64,000 bases of DNA from Shewanella sp. MR-4 (GTDB lineage Bacteria; Pseudomonadota; Gammaproteobacteria; Enterobacterales; Shewanellaceae). The translations under genes and the position numbers were made by a program. The DNA is taken from assembly GCF_000014685.1 (NCBI RefSeq), contig NC_008321.1, forward strand, positions 4,642,288 through 4,706,287, given 5' to 3'. Below, in pieces: positions 38,753 through 48,358 of the stretch (position 1 is its first letter; every line of letters begins with the position of its first letter). The notes under the pieces are model-generated. The model was given only the letters and a program-made list of their open reading frames with translations. It ran no database searches and was not told the origin of the DNA.

Positions 38753-40582
38753 TTATTCCACCGTCACCGATTTAGCGAGGTTTCGCGGTTGATCCACATC
38801 GGTGCCCTTAATTAAGGCAACGTGATACGACAGCAACTGTAATGGGATAGTGTAAATCAGCGGTGCCATAAATATATCGCAGTGTGGAACTGGGATAACC
38901 TTCATGGTCTCGTCAGATTCAAACTCAGCATCCACATCGGCAAAGACATACATTAAACCACCACGGGCACGCACTTCTTCAACGTTAGATTTCAGCTTTT
39001 CTAACAGTTCATTGTTTGGCGCGACCACGATGACGGGCATGTCGGCATCAATCAACGCCAGTGGGCCATGTTTCAACTCACCAGAGGCATACGCCTCAGC
39101 ATGGATATAAGAGATCTCTTTAAGTTTCAGCGCACCTTCCATCGCAATCGGGTACTGATCGCCACGGCCAAGGAATAAGGCATGGTGTTTGTCGGCAAAA
39201 TCTTCCGCCAATTCAGCAATCGCATCATCTAAGCTCAATGCTTGTTCCACTTTGGCTGGCATAGACTGTAGGCTTTGAGTGATCTCCGCCTGCATTTGCT
39301 CCGACATGCCATTATGGCGACCGATCACCGCCGTCAGCATTAACAAACCAGCCAACTGCACAGTAAAGGCTTTGGTAGAGGCCACACCAATCTCAGCACC
39401 CGCTTTCATCATGTATGCCATGTCAGACTCACGGACTAAGGAAGAGCCAGGTGCGTTACAGATAGTTAGCGTCGCCTTGTAACCCATTTCTTTGGCTAGG
39501 CGCATCGCCGCCAGCGTATCGGCGGTTTCGCCGGATTGAGAAATGGTCACCAACAGGCTGTTAGGGAATAAATGCGATTTGCGGTAGCGGAATTCAGAGG
39601 CGATTTCGACATTACATGAAACGCCAGCCCAATCCTCTAACCAATAACGCGCCGCCATACCTGCATGGTAGCTAGTACCACAGGCAATGATTTGCACGTG
39701 TTTAATATCTTTTAAAAACTCTGCGGCATTATCACCAAAAGCCGTGTCGAGCACTTGCTTGTTAGCAATGCGACCTTCGATAGTGCGCGTCAATGCCAAT
39801 GGCTGCTCATAAATCTCTTTGAGCATATAGTGGCGATATTCACCTTTGTCGCCGGCATCGTGGGTGATTTCTGATTCTTTAACTTCGCGCTCAACTTTAT
39901 TGCCATGCACATCGAAAATGCTCACGGTGCGACGAGTCACTTCTGCCACGTCACCTTCTTCTAAAAACGCGAAAGAACGGGTCACAGGCAGCAGCGCCAA
40001 TTGGTCAGATGCAACGAAGTTTTCACCTAAACCAAAACCAATCACTAATGGGCTGCCTGAGCGCGCGACGACCATACGCTCGCTATCGCGGCGGTCGATA
40101 ACCACAGTGCCATAAGCGCCTTCAAGTTGTTTAACCGTGGCTTGCACAGCGGCCAGTAGGGTGTCGTGCGTTTTTAATTCGTGATGAACTAAATGACAAA
40201 TCACTTCGGTGTCGGTATCAGAACTGAAGTGATAGCCCAGCTCTTTTAGCATTTCGCGCAGTTTATGATGGTTTTCGATAATGCCATTGTGCACCACGGC
40301 AATATCGCCTTCAGATAAATGTGGGTGAGCATTGCGCTCGCTTGGTTCTCCATGGGTAGCCCAACGAGTATGTGCAATACCAGTGCCGCCCGCTAACGGG
40401 TCGGTTTCGAGTGCGGCAGAAAGCTCCTGCACTTTACCCACACGGCGAGTACGATTAAGTTCGCCATTGTGGATAACGGCAACACCAGCGGAGTCATATC
40501 CACGATATTCTAAACGACGTAAACCTTCGACCAGAATTTCGGCCACATCCCTTTGCGCCACGGCGCCAACGATTCCGCACAT
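38753..40582 (-). CDS. glmS: Glucosamine-6-phosphate synthase (isomerizing)
   Basis: GlmS makes glucosamine-6-phosphate from fructose-6-phosphate and glutamine, the entry step to UDP-GlcNAc for peptidoglycan and LPS. The 609-residue protein has the N-terminal nucleophile cysteine right after Met (CGIVGAVAQRDVAEILVEGLRRLEYRGYDS), the glutaminase domain to about 240, and two SIS isomerase domains (IACGTSYHAGMAARY, SQSGETADTLAAMRLAKE). It ends in the usual RNLAKSVTVE. The DeoR regulator lies 75 bp upstream on the same strand and glmU is about 3.4 kb further upstream. Confidence 0.97.
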   Translation of the reverse strand: MCGIVGAVAQRDVAEILVEGLRRLEYRGYDSAGVAVIHNGELNRTRRVGKVQELSAALETDPLAGGTGIAHTRWATHGEPSERNAHPHLSEGDIAVVHNGIIENHHKLREMLKELGYHFSSDTDTEVICHLVHHELKTHDTLLAAVQATVKQLEGAYGTVVIDRRDSERMVVARSGSPLVIGFGLGENFVASDQLALLPVTRSFAFLEEGDVAEVTRRTVSIFDVHGNKVEREVKESEITHDAGDKGEYRHYMLKEIYEQPLALTRTIEGRIANKQVLDTAFGDNAAEFLKDIKHVQIIACGTSYHAGMAARYWLEDWAGVSCNVEIASEFRYRKSHLFPNSLLVTISQSGETADTLAAMRLAKEMGYKATLTICNAPGSSLVRESDMAYMMKAGAEIGVASTKAFTVQLAGLLMLTAVIGRHNGMSEQMQAEITQSLQSMPAKVEQALSLDDAIAELAEDFADKHHALFLGRGDQYPIAMEGALKLKEISYIHAEAYASGELKHGPLALIDADMPVIVVAPNNELLEKLKSNVEEVRARGGLMYVFADVDAEFESDETMKVIPVPHCDIFMAPLIYTIPLQLLSYHVALIKGTDVDQPRNLAKSVTVE

Positions 40583-40657
40583 AGTTTTTACCTATAAAAT
40601 GAAAAATAAAAATGAACTTGTTTGAGACATTTGCTTTGGCTTATCACGGGCAAATGC

Positions 40658-41428
40658 CTAAGGCGAGTAGGGCGCTAAGATGACTTTCACGCCTTGCTCG
40701 GTAATTTGGTTAAGGGCGCTCTCTTCGATGCGAGCATCGGTAACTAGCACACTGATTTGCGACCAAGGTAGTTCTAAGTTAGGTATCCGCTTACCAATTT
40801 TGTCCGAATCCACCATAACGATCACTTCGCGGGAAACCTCTGCCATCACCTTACTTAAGCCCGTTAGCTCATTAAAGGTGGTGGTGCCGCGCGCTAAATC
40901 GATACCGTCGGCACCGATAAAGAGTTGGTCGAAGTTATAGGAGCGTAATACTTGCTCGGCTACTTGCCCCTGAAACGACTCGGAATGCGGATCCCAGGTT
41001 CCACCGGTCATCAATAGAGTGGGCTCATTTTCAAGCTCATGAATCGCATTGGCCAAATGCAGGGCATTGGTCATGACCACCAGCCCACGCTTGTGATTCA
41101 GCTCGGCGATCAGGCCTGAAGTGGTGGTGCCACTGTCGATAATGATGCGATTGTGATCTTTGATCAGCTGCGCCGCTGCTTTAGCAATGGATAACTTATT
41201 AGGGGCAATCTTGGCAGAAAACTGTTGCGTGACTTCATCGGGAATAGCCACAGCACCACCATAGCGGCGCAGCAATAGTCCGGTTTTTTCAAGTTCTGCC
41301 AAGTCTTTACGAATAGTCACTTCTGAGGTTTCGAAACGTAATGACAACTCATCGACACTCACTTCACCCTGTTCATTCAGAATGCTGATAATACTGTGAC
41401 GTCGTTGCTGTGTGTTTCGTTTATTCAT
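40658..41428 (-). CDS. DeoR-family transcriptional regulator
   Basis: The protein (256 residues from the chosen start) has a DeoR helix-turn-helix at the N-terminus (QRRHSIISILNEQGEVSVDELSLRFETSEVTIRKDLAELEKTGLLLRRYGGAV) and the sugar-phosphate-sensing DeoRC domain with IIDSGTTTSGLIAEL and the FIGADGIDLARGTTTF motif. The start at 41428 has AAAGG five bases upstream; the ATG four codons earlier is possible. It precedes glmS on the same strand, so control of amino-sugar synthesis is a reasonable inference. Two palindromes in its promoter are likely its own operators. Confidence 0.88.
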   Translation of the reverse strand: MNKRNTQQRRHSIISILNEQGEVSVDELSLRFETSEVTIRKDLAELEKTGLLLRRYGGAVAIPDEVTQQFSAKIAPNKLSIAKAAAQLIKDHNRIIIDSGTTTSGLIAELNHKRGLVVMTNALHLANAIHELENEPTLLMTGGTWDPHSESFQGQVAEQVLRSYNFDQLFIGADGIDLARGTTTFNELTGLSKVMAEVSREVIVMVDSDKIGKRIPNLELPWSQISVLVTDARIEESALNQITEQGVKVILAPYSP

Positions 41429-41441
41429 AAAACCTTTCATT

Positions 41442-41462
41442 TAACTTTCGATTCGAAAGTTA
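41442..41462. promoter_or_regulatory. 21-bp perfect palindrome, probable DeoR operator 1
   Basis: Arms TAACTTTCGA and TCGAAAGTTA around one central T (position 41452). It lies directly upstream of the DeoR start codon. Confidence 0.75.
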
Positions 41463-41493
41463 CATTATAGAGAAACGAAACATTTTTGCTAGT

Positions 41494-41514
41494 ATTCGAA
41501 AGATAATTTCGAAT
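41494..41514. promoter_or_regulatory. Probable DeoR operator 2
   Basis: Arms ATTCGAAA (41494-41501) and TTTCGAAT (41507-41514) around GATAA. Its centre is 52 bp from operator 1, about five helical turns, and a half-site-like GAAACGAAAC lies between. Confidence 0.7.
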
Positions 41515-41559
41515 CAAGATGGGTAGATTTTAAATTGGATTAATTAACTTTATGAAAAA

Positions 41560-41600
41560 TAATAAAAAAGCAGTTCACCTATCGATGAACTGCTTTAAGC
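41560..41600 (-). terminator. TonB receptor terminator
   Basis: Stem AAAGCAGTTCA / TGAACTGCTTT (41567-41577, 41586-41596) followed on the minus strand by a T-rich run. Confidence 0.8.
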
Positions 41601-41629
41601 GAGCTAAAACTTAAGCGTAGAAAGTGAAA

Positions 41630-43759
41630 TTAGAACTTAGCTTCAAGTGCCACGCTGAAGTTACGGTCTTGGCCTAGAGTCACCATATTGTATTGGCCGC
41701 CATCAATATAATCGGTATCAAACAGGTTTCTCACGTTCGCGCGGAGGCTTACGTCTTTACCCATAATATCCATAGTGTAGGCAGCACCAATATCGAAGCG
41801 AACATAACCGTCTTTACTGATAGTGTTATCCACGTTTGCAAAACGCTCGCCAACATAGATAGCACCGAAGTTCATTGCAAAGTTATCGGTCACTTCATAA
41901 CGAGTCCAGATATTCGCCGACCATTCAGGGGCATCGATAGGCGTTTTACCTTCGCGCTCATCACCCGTTTGATACTCAGCATCGAGGTACATCATAGATG
42001 AAGTCACAAACCAGCTATCGCCTAGCTTACCTTGGGCACCGACTTCAAAGCCGCGGTGTTTTTGCTCTCCGCCTTGGGTGGTGATTGAAGTGTATTTTCC
42101 ATCCTCACTTCGTGGGTCACTTGCTGTCAGCACCTCATTTATAGAGATATTCTCCAGTGTGACATCAAATACCGCAGCCGTTAATAACAAGCTATCGTCA
42201 AACAGTTCCCACTTAGTCCCTACTTCATATTGAATGCCATATTCTGGTTTAAGGTTAGTGTCATGATTAACATTTAGAGGGTCGGTAATACCACCTTGCG
42301 GTGTAAAGCTCTTAGAGTAGTTAACATATATGCTGCCATTGGTCATTGGTGAGTAGATCACCCCAAATTTAGGCGATACGGCATAACTGTTTTCACCAAA
42401 ACCATCTTTTTTCTGTTCGTCATAACGAACCCCTGCAAGCAATTTCCATTGTTCATTGATGGTCATTAAATCTTGCAGATAGAAACCGTAGTATTTGTAT
42501 TCACTTTCAGATTTTGTGCTATCACGATGATAGTCTAAATCTGGTTTTGCTACGGGTTGACCAGGAATAACTGTAATCATCCCTTTGGTTGCTTGATTAA
42601 CATATCTCTCAATATATTGACCATAATAGTAGTCTAAGTAGTTAGCACCTATAAGGAGTTGGTGCTCCATACCCGCTAATGCAAACTCGCCCGTAAAATC
42701 GACATAAGCGGTTTTATGTTGCCAGTCGTCGTAACGATCGAATGGCTTTATTTTATAACCACTAGTAAATGGATCTTCATTATATTGCGGTGCAGAATCG
42801 AAACGCTGGCGATTAAACTGTTGATCGTTATAGCCCAGTTTAACTTTCCAATCGTCATTCATATGCCAAGTTAAATCGGCACCTAAGTTTGAAACCGTGT
42901 TATCGGTAAAGGCCCAAGGCGCATCCCAGATGGTTTTACGCTGGCCGACAACATTGCCTTGCTTATCTAACCAACTGCCAGCATCGATACCGGTTTTATC
43001 TTGGGTATGGTCGTATTTCAGTGACAATAACAGATCATCACTGATATCGAATTCTAGGTTCAAATAACCTAACCAACGATCACGCTCTTGGTTTTCATCG
43101 GTCGTTGAATATTCACGCCAGTATTTGGTGTCTTGTTTGACTAACACACCGCGATAACGAATGCTCTGAGCCTCGTTTAAGCTGCCACCAGCGTCTAACT
43201 GTGCGCGGGTAGAGCCGTAACCGTCGGTATCAAACCCTAAGTTGAGCATAGAATCGTAGGTAGGCTTCTTGGTGACCATATTCACCAAACCGCCAGGACC
43301 AGATTGGCCATACAACATGCTCGAAGGGCCTTTAAGCACTTCAACCTGTTGCAGGGTTTCGATAGGTTGGACGTAATGAGACCATTGCTGGTGGCCGTTG
43401 ATCAGATAACCGTTGCCCGAATCTAATTCAAAACCACGAATACTGAAGACTTGGCGGTTCCAGCGAGTGGTACCCGCAGTAACACTTGAATCGTTAACTA
43501 AGACTTCGGCAAGGTTAGTCGCTAATTGCTCATCGGTCACAAAGTCGGGGATCACGTTCACTGATTGTGGGGTATCCATTAAATCGATATCACCACGCAT
43601 AGCGCCCGATGCACTACCTACTTTATAGTCATTAAAAGTACGGCCAGTGACATTAATACGCTCAATATTTGTATCATTTGGCGCTTCGGCCATGACAGGC
43701 ATAGCCGCCATTAATGCAGACCCAACGGCCAAACCCACAACTGAATATTTAAATACCAT
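41630..43759 (-). CDS. TonB-dependent siderophore receptor
   Basis: The 709-residue protein has a signal peptide (FKYSVVGLAVGSALMAAMPVMAEA), the plug domain with DTPQSVNVIPDFVTDEQ, EVLVNDSSV, FSIRGFELDSGNGYLING, and the VEVLKGPSSMLYGQSGPGGLVNMVTKKP segment typical of siderophore receptors. A beta-barrel follows and ends in phenylalanine as outer-membrane proteins do. A TonB-box-like INVTGR lies near the mature N-terminus. I chose the ATG at 43759 because GAGGTG just upstream is its ribosome binding site; a GTG three codons earlier lies within that site. The ferric ligand is unknown (ferrichrome/ferrioxamine-type receptors look similar). Confidence 0.9.
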   Translation of the reverse strand: MVFKYSVVGLAVGSALMAAMPVMAEAPNDTNIERINVTGRTFNDYKVGSASGAMRGDIDLMDTPQSVNVIPDFVTDEQLATNLAEVLVNDSSVTAGTTRWNRQVFSIRGFELDSGNGYLINGHQQWSHYVQPIETLQQVEVLKGPSSMLYGQSGPGGLVNMVTKKPTYDSMLNLGFDTDGYGSTRAQLDAGGSLNEAQSIRYRGVLVKQDTKYWREYSTTDENQERDRWLGYLNLEFDISDDLLLSLKYDHTQDKTGIDAGSWLDKQGNVVGQRKTIWDAPWAFTDNTVSNLGADLTWHMNDDWKVKLGYNDQQFNRQRFDSAPQYNEDPFTSGYKIKPFDRYDDWQHKTAYVDFTGEFALAGMEHQLLIGANYLDYYYGQYIERYVNQATKGMITVIPGQPVAKPDLDYHRDSTKSESEYKYYGFYLQDLMTINEQWKLLAGVRYDEQKKDGFGENSYAVSPKFGVIYSPMTNGSIYVNYSKSFTPQGGITDPLNVNHDTNLKPEYGIQYEVGTKWELFDDSLLLTAAVFDVTLENISINEVLTASDPRSEDGKYTSITTQGGEQKHRGFEVGAQGKLGDSWFVTSSMMYLDAEYQTGDEREGKTPIDAPEWSANIWTRYEVTDNFAMNFGAIYVGERFANVDNTISKDGYVRFDIGAAYTMDIMGKDVSLRANVRNLFDTDYIDGGQYNMVTLGQDRNFSVALEAKF

Positions 43760-43807
43760 TGCCAACACCTCAAGTAGACCTTTCGTCTTAGAATTGCAGG
43801 CAATATA

Positions 43808-43826
43808 AATAAGAATTGTTTTTATT
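43808..43826 (-). promoter_or_regulatory. Weak Fur-like box upstream of the TonB receptor
   Basis: AATAAGAATTGTTTTTATT is A/T-rich with partial 7-1-7 symmetry. The match is weaker than at 38410, but the position about 50 bp before a siderophore receptor start makes it plausible. Confidence 0.4.
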
Positions 43827-43970
43827 TAAGGTTCTTTACACGAATTTACAATCTAGCGTGACTTAGATCAAGTTTGAATAAAAACAACGAATTAGCCATA
43901 ACACACTTAGATTAATTCAAGCTTAATCCAGTGATTTTCTGTAAATAGTTGAGATTCCTCTTTTGACTAA

Positions 43971-44004
43971 AAACATAAAAGCGGCTACTGCCGCTTTTAT
44001 GTTT
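43971..44004 (-). terminator. glmU terminator
   Basis: A 15-bp perfect stem (43971-43985 with 43990-44004, loop TACT), with A/T-rich outer ends. Confidence 0.8.
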
Positions 44005-44020
44005 GCTCAGAATGAAGCTC

Positions 44021-45385
44021 TTACTTCTTAATCTTTACCGGACGTTGCCAGCCTGTCAGATGTTTTTGCTTAACACGGGTGATCACTAGCTCATCCTCAC
44101 CCACGTCACGGGTAATGGTTGACCCCGCACCGAGCGTCGCGCCTTTACCAATGGTCACCGGCGCCACCAGCTGAGTATCACTCCCCACAAACACATTATC
44201 TTCAATCACGGTTAAGTGTTTATTGGCACCATCGTAATTACAGGTAATAGTGCCGGCACCAATATTCACACCCGCCCCGATTTGCGCATCGCCTAAATAG
44301 GCTAAGTGACCCGCCTTAGAACCTACACCTAACACGGCTTTTTTCATCTCAACGAAGTTGCCGATATGCGCATCTTGCATCAGTTCGGCACCAGGGCGCA
44401 AACGGGCAAAAGGCCCCGCACTGGCGGCAACGCCTAGCTTAGCGCCTTCGATAATAGAGTAAGGTTTGATTTCGGCATTATCGGCAATTTCGCAGTCGAT
44501 AAGAATCGCACCAGCGCCGATGCTAACGTTATTACCAATCACTACTTTACCTTCGAAAATCACGTTAACATCGACCATCACATCCATACCCACGGTCACT
44601 TCACCACGGATATCGATACGGCTTGGGTCACGTAGATTAGCACCAGCAATCATTAACTTTTCGGCTTCACGGGCCTGATAAGCGCGCTCGAGTTGTGCAA
44701 GCTGCACGCGGTTATTAGCACCTTCCACCTCGATGGCTGATTGTGGCTGAGCGGTATTAATTTCAACGCCATCGGCGTGGGCCATGGCGATAATGTCGGT
44801 CAGGTAGTATTCACCCTGAGCATTGTTATTCGATAGGCGGCCAAGCCAGGTTTTTAATGCCTTGCCCGGCACTGCCATTATGCCGGTATTGATTTCATTG
44901 ATGGCTAACTGTTCAGCATTGGCATCCTTTTGCTCGACGATGCCGACAACCTTGCCTTGCTCGCGCACAATACGACCATAGCCTGTCGGGTTAACAAGGT
45001 TGACGGTTAAAATCGCCACGCCATGATCAGGACGCGCAGCGAGCAAGGCTTCCAGGGTCGAGGCTTGGATCAAGGGCACATCACCGTAAAGGATCAGCAC
45101 AGTGTCATTGTCGTCGATATTAGGAATCGCCTGAGCAACCGCATGGCCAGTGCCTAACTGCTCGGCTTGCAACATCCAATTTAATTGCTGCTCACCCAGT
45201 GCGGATTTTAATTTGTCGGCGCCATAGCCGTAGACCAGTTGAATGGCATCGCTGCCGATACTGTGGGCGGTATCGATAACATGCTGCACCATGCTCTTGT
45301 GGGCGATAGGATGTAATACCTTGGGAAGATCCGAGCGCATGCGAGTTCCTTTTCCTGCCGCTAAGATCACTACATTTAATGCCAT
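44021..45385 (-). CDS. glmU: Bifunctional UDP-GlcNAc pyrophosphorylase / glucosamine-1-phosphate acetyltransferase
   Basis: GlmU acetylates glucosamine-1-phosphate and then uridylates it to UDP-GlcNAc. The 454-residue protein has the uridyltransferase domain (VVILAAGKGTRM, QLGTGHAVAQA, YGDVPLI) and a C-terminal left-handed beta-helix with hexapeptide repeats (VVIGNNVSIGAGAILIDC, VNIGAGTITCNYDGANKH). The start at 45385 has AGGA seven bases before it and gives the family length; two upstream in-frame ATGs lack such spacing. It lies just downstream of atpC after a strong terminator. Confidence 0.95.
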   Translation of the reverse strand: MALNVVILAAGKGTRMRSDLPKVLHPIAHKSMVQHVIDTAHSIGSDAIQLVYGYGADKLKSALGEQQLNWMLQAEQLGTGHAVAQAIPNIDDNDTVLILYGDVPLIQASTLEALLAARPDHGVAILTVNLVNPTGYGRIVREQGKVVGIVEQKDANAEQLAINEINTGIMAVPGKALKTWLGRLSNNNAQGEYYLTDIIAMAHADGVEINTAQPQSAIEVEGANNRVQLAQLERAYQAREAEKLMIAGANLRDPSRIDIRGEVTVGMDVMVDVNVIFEGKVVIGNNVSIGAGAILIDCEIADNAEIKPYSIIEGAKLGVAASAGPFARLRPGAELMQDAHIGNFVEMKKAVLGVGSKAGHLAYLGDAQIGAGVNIGAGTITCNYDGANKHLTVIEDNVFVGSDTQLVAPVTIGKGATLGAGSTITRDVGEDELVITRVKQKHLTGWQRPVKIKK

Positions 45386-45504
45386 TGCCATATCCTTGAT
45401 TAACATCCCAAAGGGATAAACTAAGCTCGATTTAATGGCGCAATTTTAACGGAAAGGCGCAGCAAAGCGAAAGGCAGATCTCAAAACGCAGCGAAAAAAC
45501 CAAC

Positions 45505-45542
45505 AAAAAAGGCGGGTATCTTTCGATAACCGCCTTTTATCA
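45505..45542 (-). terminator. ATP synthase operon terminator
   Basis: Stem AAAAGGCGGGTATC / GATAACCGCCTTTT (45507-45520, 45525-45538, one G-T pair) with a loop TTTC; on the minus strand it is followed by a T-rich run. Confidence 0.85.
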
Positions 45543-45555
45543 CAAACAATAACCT

Positions 45556-45984
45556 TTATCTGGCAATGTTTTTCTTGATGGTTTCAACAACACGTAATTG
45601 AGCCATTGCTTTCGCTAACTCAACCATAGCGGCGTCATAATTGAAGTCCGCACCCGCAGTCGCCATATGGGCTTCTGCACGACGCTTGGCTTCTAATGCT
45701 GCCTGCTCATCAATATCTTTGGCACGCATAACCACATCAGCCAACACAGAAACAGAAGAAGGTTGTACTTCCAGTAAACCACCAGAAAGATAAAACACTT
45801 CTTCGCTGCCGTCTTGTTTGACGATGCGCGCCATGCCAGGTTTGATATAGCTTAACAGTGGAGCGTGGCCATGCATGATGCCCAACTCACCTTCAGAACC
45901 GGTCACTTGTAGGCTAGCTACGCGACCTGAGAAGATGCTGCTCTCTGCGCTTACTATATCAAGCTGTACTGTCATGGCTGCCAT
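45556..45984 (-). CDS. atpC: ATP synthase F1 epsilon subunit
   Basis: The epsilon subunit is part of the rotor stalk and restrains hydrolysis. The 142-residue protein has the N-terminal beta-sandwich (TVQLDIVSAESSIFSGRVASLQV, GELGIMHGHAPLLSYIKPG) and a C-terminal helical hairpin. An AAGGAG site lies six bases before the ATG. It is the last gene of the atpIBEFHAGDC operon, 36 bp after atpD. Confidence 0.96.
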   Translation of the reverse strand: MAAMTVQLDIVSAESSIFSGRVASLQVTGSEGELGIMHGHAPLLSYIKPGMARIVKQDGSEEVFYLSGGLLEVQPSSVSVLADVVMRAKDIDEQAALEAKRRAEAHMATAGADFNYDAAMVELAKAMAQLRVVETIKKNIAR

Positions 45985-46020
45985 CCCGTTCTCCTTAAAA
46001 AACTAAGTATGACTACTTAG

Positions 46021-47412
46021 TTATTTCTTTTTGTTAGCTTTCTCGACAGCTTCGTCGATAGAACCAACCATGTAGAACGCTTGTTCTGGAATGTGATCGA
46101 ACTCACCACTCAGAATTCCCTTGAAGCCACGGATAGTGTCTTTCAGAGAAACGTACTTACCAGGAGAACCAGTAAAGACTTCTGCTACGTGGAAAGGCTG
46201 AGACAAGAAACGCTCAATCTTACGTGCACGGGAAACGGTCATCTTATCGTCGTCTGACAGTTCGTCCATACCGAGAATCGCAATGATGTCTTTCAGCTCT
46301 TTGTAGCGTTGCAGAACAGTTTGTACACCGTTAGCTACGTCATAGTGCTCTTGACCAACCACTAATGGATCTAATTGACGAGAAGTAGAATCCAGTGGGT
46401 CAACCGCTGGGTAAATACCCAGAGAAGCGATTTGACGTGACAATACAACAGTCGCATCTAAGTGAGCGAAGGTTGTTGCTGGTGACGGGTCAGTCAAGTC
46501 GTCCGCAGGTACGTATACCGCTTGTACAGAGGTAATAGAACCAGTCTTAGTTGAAGTAATACGCTCTTGCAGAACGCCCATTTCTTCAGCCAGAGTTGGT
46601 TGGTAACCTACCGCAGAAGGCATACGACCTAACAGTGCTGATACTTCAGTACCGGCTAGGGTGTAACGGTAGATGTTGTCAACGAACAACAGAACGTCAC
46701 GACCTTCGTCACGGAATTTTTCAGCCATAGTCAGACCGGTCAGTGCTACACGCAGACGGTTTCCTGGTGGCTCGTTCATTTGACCATATACCATGGCTAC
46801 TTTGTCGAGAACGCCAGAATCCTTCATCTCGTAGTAGAAGTCGTTACCCTCACGAGTACGCTCACCTACACCGGCGAATACAGAAAGACCTGAGTGAGCT
46901 TTAGCGATGTTGTTGATCAGTTCCATCATGTTAACTGTCTTACCAACACCCGCACCACCGAACAGACCTACTTTACCACCCTTAGCGAATGGACATACAA
47001 GGTCGATAACCTTGATACCAGTCTCTAACAGTTCAGTCGTGTTTGATTGATCTTCGTATGAAGGAGCGCTGCGGTGAATAACATAACGTTCTTCTTCGCC
47101 AATTGCGCCAGCTTCATCAATAGGCTCGCCTAAAACGTTCATGATACGGCCAAGAGTGGCGGTACCAACAGGAACAGAAATAGGTGAACCTGAGTTTACT
47201 ACCTCAAGACCACGACGCAGACCATCAGAAGTACCCATAGCGATGGTACGAACTACACCACCACCTAGTTGTTGCTGAACTTCCAGCACCAAACCATTAC
47301 AGGAGCCTTCACCTACGATCTTCAGAGCGTCATATACCTGAGGTACGGCATCTTGTGGAAACTCTACGTCCACAACCGCGCCAATCACTTGGACAACAGT
47401 ACCTGTGCTCAT
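46021..47412 (-). CDS. atpD: ATP synthase F1 beta subunit
   Basis: The catalytic beta subunit (463 residues) carries the P-loop [14 protein letters not shown], the GERTREGND catalytic glutamate segment, the Walker B strand [13 protein letters not shown] and the [21 protein letters not shown] segment. Length is normal. It lies 35 bp after atpG. Confidence 0.98.
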
Positions 47413-47447
47413 GATTAATCCTCTAAAACTTGTATTCGTTACCTAAC

Positions 47448-48308
47448 CTAAACCGCAGAGGCACCAGAAACAATTTCCGACAGTTCCTGCGTAATCGCAG
47501 CCTGACGAGCCTTGTTATAGACCAATTGCAAATCGTCAATCAGTGTACCTGCGTTGTCTGTTGCCGCCTTCATTGCCACCATACGGGCAGCCTGTTCAGA
47601 AGCAATGTTTTCAACAACACCTTGGTAAACCTGAGATTCTACATAACGAACCAATAAGGTATCCAAAAGGGCTTTTGGATCTGGCTCGTAGATATAGTCC
47701 CAACGATGAGCAACCTCATCATCTTCCGATTTAGGCAAAGGTAGCAGCTGCTCGATCACAGGAGTCTGCGTCATAGTGTTTACAAACTTGTTGAACACTA
47801 CGTACAGACGATCCAGTTTGCCTTCGTTGTAAGCATCTAGCATCACACGTACTGTCCCGATCAGGTCAGCGAGCTTTGGAGCATCGCCTAAACCTGAAGC
47901 ATGGGCAGATACCTGACCGCCAAAGCTTTTGAAAAACTGAACACTACGAGCACCAATTGGGCAAAATTCAAATTCTGCACCTTGCTCTTTCCAGCTTTTC
48001 ACGTCTGCCACAACCTTTTTAAAGAGGTTGACGTTCAGACCACCACAAAGGCCACGGTCGGTTGCTACAACAATGTAACCAACCCGCTTAGCCTCTCTCA
48101 CCTCTAAGTAGGGGTGTTTATACTCGAGAGAACCTTGCGCGACGTGACCGATCACCTTACGCATGCTTTCCGCGTATGGACGGCTTGCAGCCATGCGGTC
48201 CTGCGCTCTGCGCATTTTGCTGGCTGCCACCATTTCCATGGCGGACGTGATCTTCTGAGTGTTTTTCACACTCGCGATCTTGGTTTTAATCTCTTTAGCG
48301 CCGGCCAT
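47448..48308 (-). CDS. atpG: ATP synthase F1 gamma subunit
   Basis: The central shaft subunit (286 residues) begins AGAKEIKTKIASVKNTQKITSAMEMVAASKMRRAQ and ends with the conserved ARQAAITQELSEIVSGASAV helix, the two coiled-coil halves of the rotor axle. ATDRGLCGGLN is the family signature in the middle. It sits between atpA and atpD. Confidence 0.98.
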   Translation of the reverse strand: MAGAKEIKTKIASVKNTQKITSAMEMVAASKMRRAQDRMAASRPYAESMRKVIGHVAQGSLEYKHPYLEVREAKRVGYIVVATDRGLCGGLNVNLFKKVVADVKSWKEQGAEFEFCPIGARSVQFFKSFGGQVSAHASGLGDAPKLADLIGTVRVMLDAYNEGKLDRLYVVFNKFVNTMTQTPVIEQLLPLPKSEDDEVAHRWDYIYEPDPKALLDTLLVRYVESQVYQGVVENIASEQAARMVAMKAATDNAGTLIDDLQLVYNKARQAAITQELSEIVSGASAV

Positions 48309-48358
48309 CTCTACTCTCCAATCTGGACCTGAGGTGCCTTAAGACACCTCTATCATTG

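Noticed and set aside
38753..40657. glmS ribozyme in the glmS leader
   Set aside because: The 75-bp gap to the DeoR gene is too short, and this ribozyme is a feature of Gram-positive glmS genes.
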